Assembly (NCBI GenBank): GCA_947000775.1 | Contig: CAMQGK010000638.1 | Coordinates: 22,708,001 to 22,772,000 of the forward strand | DNA length: 64,000 nt | Direction of reading: 5' to 3' | DNA from: Pterois miles | Taxonomy: Eukaryota > Chordata > Actinopteri > Perciformes > Scorpaenidae | Notes under the pieces: model-generated | What the model saw: only the letters and a program-made list of their open reading frames with translations | Databases searched by the model: none | What the model was told of the DNA's origin: nothing | Shown here: positions 59,548 to 64,000 of the stretch, piece by piece | Position numbering within the stretch: position 1 is the stretch's first letter | Layout: every line of letters begins with the position of its first letter | Translations under genes and position numbers: made by a program

Positions 59548-60258
59548 TAAAAAAAAAAAAAAAAAATATAAAAATAAAAAATTATAACTATAACGTTTTG
59601 CCATGAAATTTCTCAACATTCTAGAAAATGATGTTTTTCCATGAAAATTTTCGACATACTATACTATGACTTTTTTATATGAAATTTTTTGAAATTCTAT
59701 ATTATCACTTCTTTTTACATAAAATGAATCCACATACTATTCTATAACGTTTTGCCATGAAATTTCTCAACATTCTAGAAAATGATCATGTTTTTCCATG
59801 AAAATTTTCGACATACTATACTATGACTTTTTTTATATGAAATTTTTTGACATACTATATTATCACTTCTTTTTTACATAAAATGAATCTACATACCATG
59901 CTATGATGTTTTGCCGTGAAATTTCTAAACATACTAGAAGATGACGTTTTTCCATGAAAATTTTCGACATACTATACTATGACATTTTTTACATTAAACT
60001 TTTTGACATTCTATATTATCACTTCTTTTCACATGAAATGAATCCACATACTATTCTATGACGATTTGTCATGAAACTTCTCAACATACTATCGTGTGAT
60101 GTTTTTACGTGAAAATTTTCGACATACTATACTACTACATTTTTTACATGAAATTTTTTGAAATTCTATATTATCACTTCTTTTTACATAAAATGAATCC
60201 ATATACTATTCTATAAGGTTTTGCCGTGAAATTTCTCAACATTCTAGAAAATGCCATT
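59326..60258. repeat. Satellite, left array, composite units
   Basis: Longer units of about 150-160 bp made of related blocks: ttttcgacatactatactat, gacattctatattatcactt, cataaaatgaatccacatac, and ccatgaaatttctcaacatt. Contains a homopolymer-rich stretch at 59455-59590. Confidence 0.88.
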
Positions 60259-60261
60259 TTT

Positions 60262-61386
60262 TTGATGTTGAAAAAAATCATGAAAACGGTCGTATTATAG
60301 CATGTAAAATGATTATATGGTGGAAAAAAGTCATTTCGTGAAATGTTGGAAAATTTTACAAAAAAAAGTCATAGTATAGCATGTCGAAATTTTTTGATGA
60401 AAACGTCAAATTTTTTTATGTTGAAAAAAATCATGAAAACGGTCGTATTATAGCATGTAAAATGATTCTAGGGTGGAAAAATGTCATTTCGTGAAATGTT
60501 GGAAAATTGAAAAAAAAAAAAAAACGGCATAGTTTAGTATGTCGAAATTTTTTGATGAAAACGTCAATTTTTTTTATGTTGAAAAAAATCATGAAAACGG
60601 TCGTATTATAGCATGTAAAATGATTCTATGGTGGAAAAAAGTCATTTCGTGAAATGATGGAAAATTTAACAAAAAAAAAGTCATAGTATAGTATGTCGAA
60701 ATTTTTCGATGAAAACGTCAAATTTTTTTGATGTAAAAAAAAATCATGAAAACGGTCGTATTATAGCATGTAAAATGATTCTATGGTGGAAAAAAGTCAT
60801 TTCGTGAAATGTTGGATAATTTTACAAAAAAAAGTCATAGTATAGTATGTCCAAATTTTTCGATGAAAACGTCAAATTTTTTTGATGTTGAAAAAAATCA
60901 TGAAAACCGTCGTATTATAGCATGTAAAATGATTCTATGGTGAAGAAATGTCATTTCGTGAAATGTTGGATAATTTTGCAAAAAAAAAAATGTAATAGAA
61001 TAGTATGTCGAAATTTTTCGATGAAAACGTCAAATTTTTTTGATGTTGAAAAAAATCATGAAAACGGTCGTATTATAGCATGTAAAATGATTCTATGGTG
61101 GAAAAAAGTCATTTCGAGAAATGTTGGAAAATTTTACAAAAAAAAGTCATAGTATAGTATGTCGAAATTTTTCGATGAAAACGTCAAATTTTTTTGATGT
61201 TGAAAAAAATCATGAAAACGGTCATATTATAGCATGTAAAATGATTCTATGGTGGAAAAAAGTCATTTCGTGAAATGTTGGAAAATTGAAAAAAAAAACA
61301 CGTCATAGTATAGCATGTCGAAATTTTTCGATGAAAACGTCAAATTTTTTTGATGCTGAAAAAAATCATGAAAATGGTCATATTAT
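60262..61386. repeat. Satellite, right array, 154-158 bp units in reverse orientation
   Basis: Regular units containing aaaaatcatgaaaacggtcg, ttatagcatgtaaaatgatt, gtcatttcgtgaaatgttgg and gtcatagtatagtatgtcga. The last block is the reverse complement of the left-array motif. Start-to-start distances of the cat-agtatag block are 154, 158, 154 and 156. Confidence 0.94.
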
Positions 61387-61912
61387 CCTCTTAGGACCTT
61401 GCGTACACATACGATGACATCACATTTTTGGTCATATGAACATAATACTTAATTTTATTTAACTGGGGTCTTGTGTACACGTACGAGGATATGTACACTG
61501 CCATCTAGCAGTCCTGCAACTGTTTGCAGCACTTAAAATGAGCCATACTGTTGCTATGACTGTCCAAAAGGGGAAAAAAATGTTCATTTTGTTAAATTGT
61601 ACTGTGATGTTCCAAAATGTTTAAAAAAAAACATGTTTGCAAGTGTTATTAATCAATGCAAAAGCAGTCAGGAAAAACACTGCTGTGTTCAGAGTGGACA
61701 TATAGAGGTTTGCACTATTACACAATGGTGACTTTTTTGTGTTTTATGGAAATTCAGAACGAGTGTCCGCATATGTGGACATAATTTTTCTCTAAAACTA
61801 CATTATGTCAAAAGATGATGCTTAGTTTTTAAACTTATCAGGTTCCAATCAGACCAAATAGCAAAGAGACATCAAAAATGCATATCAAAAAAAGAGCTCG
61901 GGTCTTAAGAGG
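61387..61912. mobile_element. 526-bp transposon-like insert in the satellite
   Basis: Ends CCTCTTAGGACC (left) and, reversed, CCTCTTAAGACC (right), 11 of 12 matching. Flanked by ttat on the left and ttaa on the right, which suggests a TTAA-type target. The interior has normal base composition and no long frame. It splits a satellite unit. Confidence 0.8.
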
Positions 61913-63936
61913 TTAAAGCATGTAAAATGATTCTATGGTTGAAAAAAGTCATTTCGTGAAATGTTGGAAAATTTTACAAAAAAAACATCATAGTATAGTA
62001 TGTCGAAATTTTTCGGTGAAAACGTCAAATTTTTTTGATGTCAAAAAAAATCATGAAAACGGTCGTATTATAGCATGTAAAATGATTCTATGGTGGAAAA
62101 AAGTCATTTCGTGAAATGTTGGAAAATTGAAAAAAAAAAAAACGTCATAGTATAGTATGTCGAAATTTTTCGATGAAAACGTCAAATTTTTTTAATGTGA
62201 AAAAAATCATGAAAACGGTCGTATTATAGCATGTAAAATGATTCTATGGTGGAAAAAAGTCATTTCGTGAAATGTTGGAAAATTTTACAAAAAAAACGTC
62301 ATAGTATAGTATGTCGAAATTTTTCGGTGAAAACGTCAAATTTTTTTGATGTCAAAAAAAATCATGAAAACGGTCGTATTATAGCATGTAAAATGATTCT
62401 ATGGTGGAAAAAAGTCATTTCGTGAAATGATGGAAAATTGAAAAAAACAAAAAACGTAATAGTATAGTATGTCGAAATGTTTCGATGAAAACGTAAATTT
62501 TTTTTACATTGAAAAAAATCATGAAAACGGTCGTATTATAGCATGTAAAATGATTCTATGGTTGAAAAAAGTCATTTCGTGAAATGCTGGAAAATTTTAC
62601 AAAAAAAAGTCACAGTATAGTATGTCGAAATTTCTTTGATGAAAACGTCAAATTTTTTTTGATGTTGAAAAAAATCATGAAAAAGGTCGTATTATAGCAT
62701 GTAAAATGATTCTATGGTGGAAAAAAGTCATTTCGTGAAATGTTGGAAAATTTTACAAAAAAAACGTCATAGTATAGTATGTCGAAATTTTTCGATGAAA
62801 ACGTCAAATTTTTTTGATGTCGAAAAAAATCATGAAAACGGTCGTATTATAGCATGTAAAATGATTCTATGGTGGAAAAAAGTCATTTCGTGAAATGTTG
62901 GAAAATTGAAAAAAAAAACGCCATAGTATACTATGTCGAAATGTTTCGATGAAAACGTCAATTTTTTTGATGTTGAAAAAAATCATGAAAACGGTCGTAT
63001 TATAGCATGTAAAATGATTCTATGGTTGAAAAAAGTCATTTCGTGAAATGTTGGAAAATTTTACAAAAAAAACGTCATAGTATAGTATGTCGAAATTTTT
63101 CGGTGAAAACGTCAAATTTTTTTGATGTCAAAAAAAATCATGAAAACGGTCGTATTATAGCATGTAAAATGATTCTATGGTGGAAAAAAGTCATTTCGTG
63201 AAATGTTGGAAAATTTAAAAAAAAAAACGTCATAGTATAGTATGTCGAAATTTTTCGATGAAAACGTCAAATTTTTTTGATGTTGAAAAAAATCATGAAA
63301 ACGGTCATATTATAGCATGTAAAATGATTCTATGGTTGAAAAAAGTCATTTCGTGAAAGGTTGGAAAATTTTACAAAAAAAAAGTCATAGTATAGCATGT
63401 CGAAATTTTTTGATGAAAACGTCAATTTTTTTTGATGTTGAAACAAATCATGAAAACGGTCGTATTATAGCATGTAAAATGATTCTAGGGTGGAAAAAAG
63501 TCATTTCGTGAAATGTTGGAAAATTTTAAAAAAAAAAACGTCATAGTATAGTATGTCGAAATTTTTTCGATGAAAACGTCAAATTTTTTTGATGTTGAAA
63601 AAAATCATGAAAACGGTCATATTATAGCATGTAAAATGATTCTATGGTGGAAAAAAGTCATTTCGTGAAATGTTGGAAAATTTTACAAAAAAAAAAGTCA
63701 TAGTATAGCATGTCGAAATTTTTTGATGAAAACGTCAATTTTTTTGATGTTGAAACAAATCATGAAAACGGTCGTATTATAGCATGTAAAATGATTCTAG
63801 GGTGGAAAAAAGTCATTTCGTGAAATGATGGAAAATTGAAAAAAAACAAAAAACGTCATAGTATATGTCGAAATTTTTCGATGAAAACGTCAAATTTTTT
63901 TGATGCTGAAAAAAATCATGAAAATGGTCATATTAT
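61913..63936. repeat. Satellite, right array continued, thirteen units
   Basis: About 2,020 bp of 154-157-bp units. Two variants mostly alternate: attttacaaaaaaaa before the cgtcatag block, and attgaaaaaaaaa (or attttaaaa) in that place. Confidence 0.93.
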
Positions 63937-64000
63937 CCTCTTAGGACCTTGCGTACCTTTTGTTATACGATGACATCACATTTTTGGTCATATGAACATA
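63937..64000. mobile_element. Second copy of the satellite insert, cut by the window end
   Basis: CCTCTTAGGACCTTGCGTAC as at 61387, then a small difference (ctttttgttatacgatgaca-like stretch instead of acatacgatgaca), then cacatttttggtcatatgaa. Same unit position and same left flank as the first copy. Confidence 0.85.

Noticed and set aside
58189..61152. Frames of 71-81 codons in the satellite
   Set aside because: Low-complexity products of the tandem units, without start context or conservation.
57306..64000. CRISPR-like regular repeats
   Set aside because: Units are contiguous AT-rich satellite without unique spacers, in a vertebrate genome.

Overview
This window is vertebrate DNA, almost certainly from a percomorph-type teleost fish. 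It has short exons split by AT-rich introns, vertebrate GT-AG splice sites, and many short inverted-repeat elements, LINE tails and tRNA-derived SINEs of the kinds seen in spiny-rayed fish. It contains no prokaryotic features. Most open reading frames here are chance or repeat-derived; the real coding sequence is in small collagen exons.

From 321 to 47357 the plus strand carries the 3' two-thirds of one large FACIT collagen gene, read here as col22a1 (collagen type XXII alpha 1). I place 53 exons, which join into 1,090 codons plus a stop without a frame break. Most exons are 54 bp (18 residues) or another multiple of 9, begin with a whole glycine codon, and are flanked by phase-0 introns. The protein is Gly-X-Y helix with short interruptions, a CxxC non-collagenous hinge (28618-28760), a cysteine-free helical NC2 segment (43923-44140), a last COL1 domain with phase-1 introns, and a short NC1 tail after the FACIT C-x4-C signature. 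A poly(A) signal lies at 47555. The 5' part (expected VWA and TSPN domains) is to the left of the window.

The introns hold most of the repeats: LINE fragments (about 2.0-2.5, 19.6-20.0 and 42.8-43.6 kb), a SINE (18.36 kb), several TTAA-flanked MITEs, five copies of one dispersed family, TA microsatellites and two strong palindromes.

From 47.6 to 57.0 kb the DNA is intergenic: a MITE, a LINE L2-like 3' end, a TA tract, a possible promoter with two candidate minus-strand exons (54.1-54.7 kb), and a TIR element with about 64-bp arms (56.2-56.7 kb).

At 57086-57288 the minus strand carries the last coding exon of a second FACIT-type collagen gene that runs in from the right, so two FACIT genes lie tail to tail. 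The rest, 57.3-64.0 kb, is a hierarchical AT-rich satellite, apparently in the last intron of that second gene. Its orientation flips near 60.26 kb. The right half is built of about 154-158 bp units, and a transposon-like insert at 61387 recurs at 63937 in the same unit context, revealing a higher-order repeat of about 2.55 kb.

Gene names rest on domain layout and remembered family features, not on a search.
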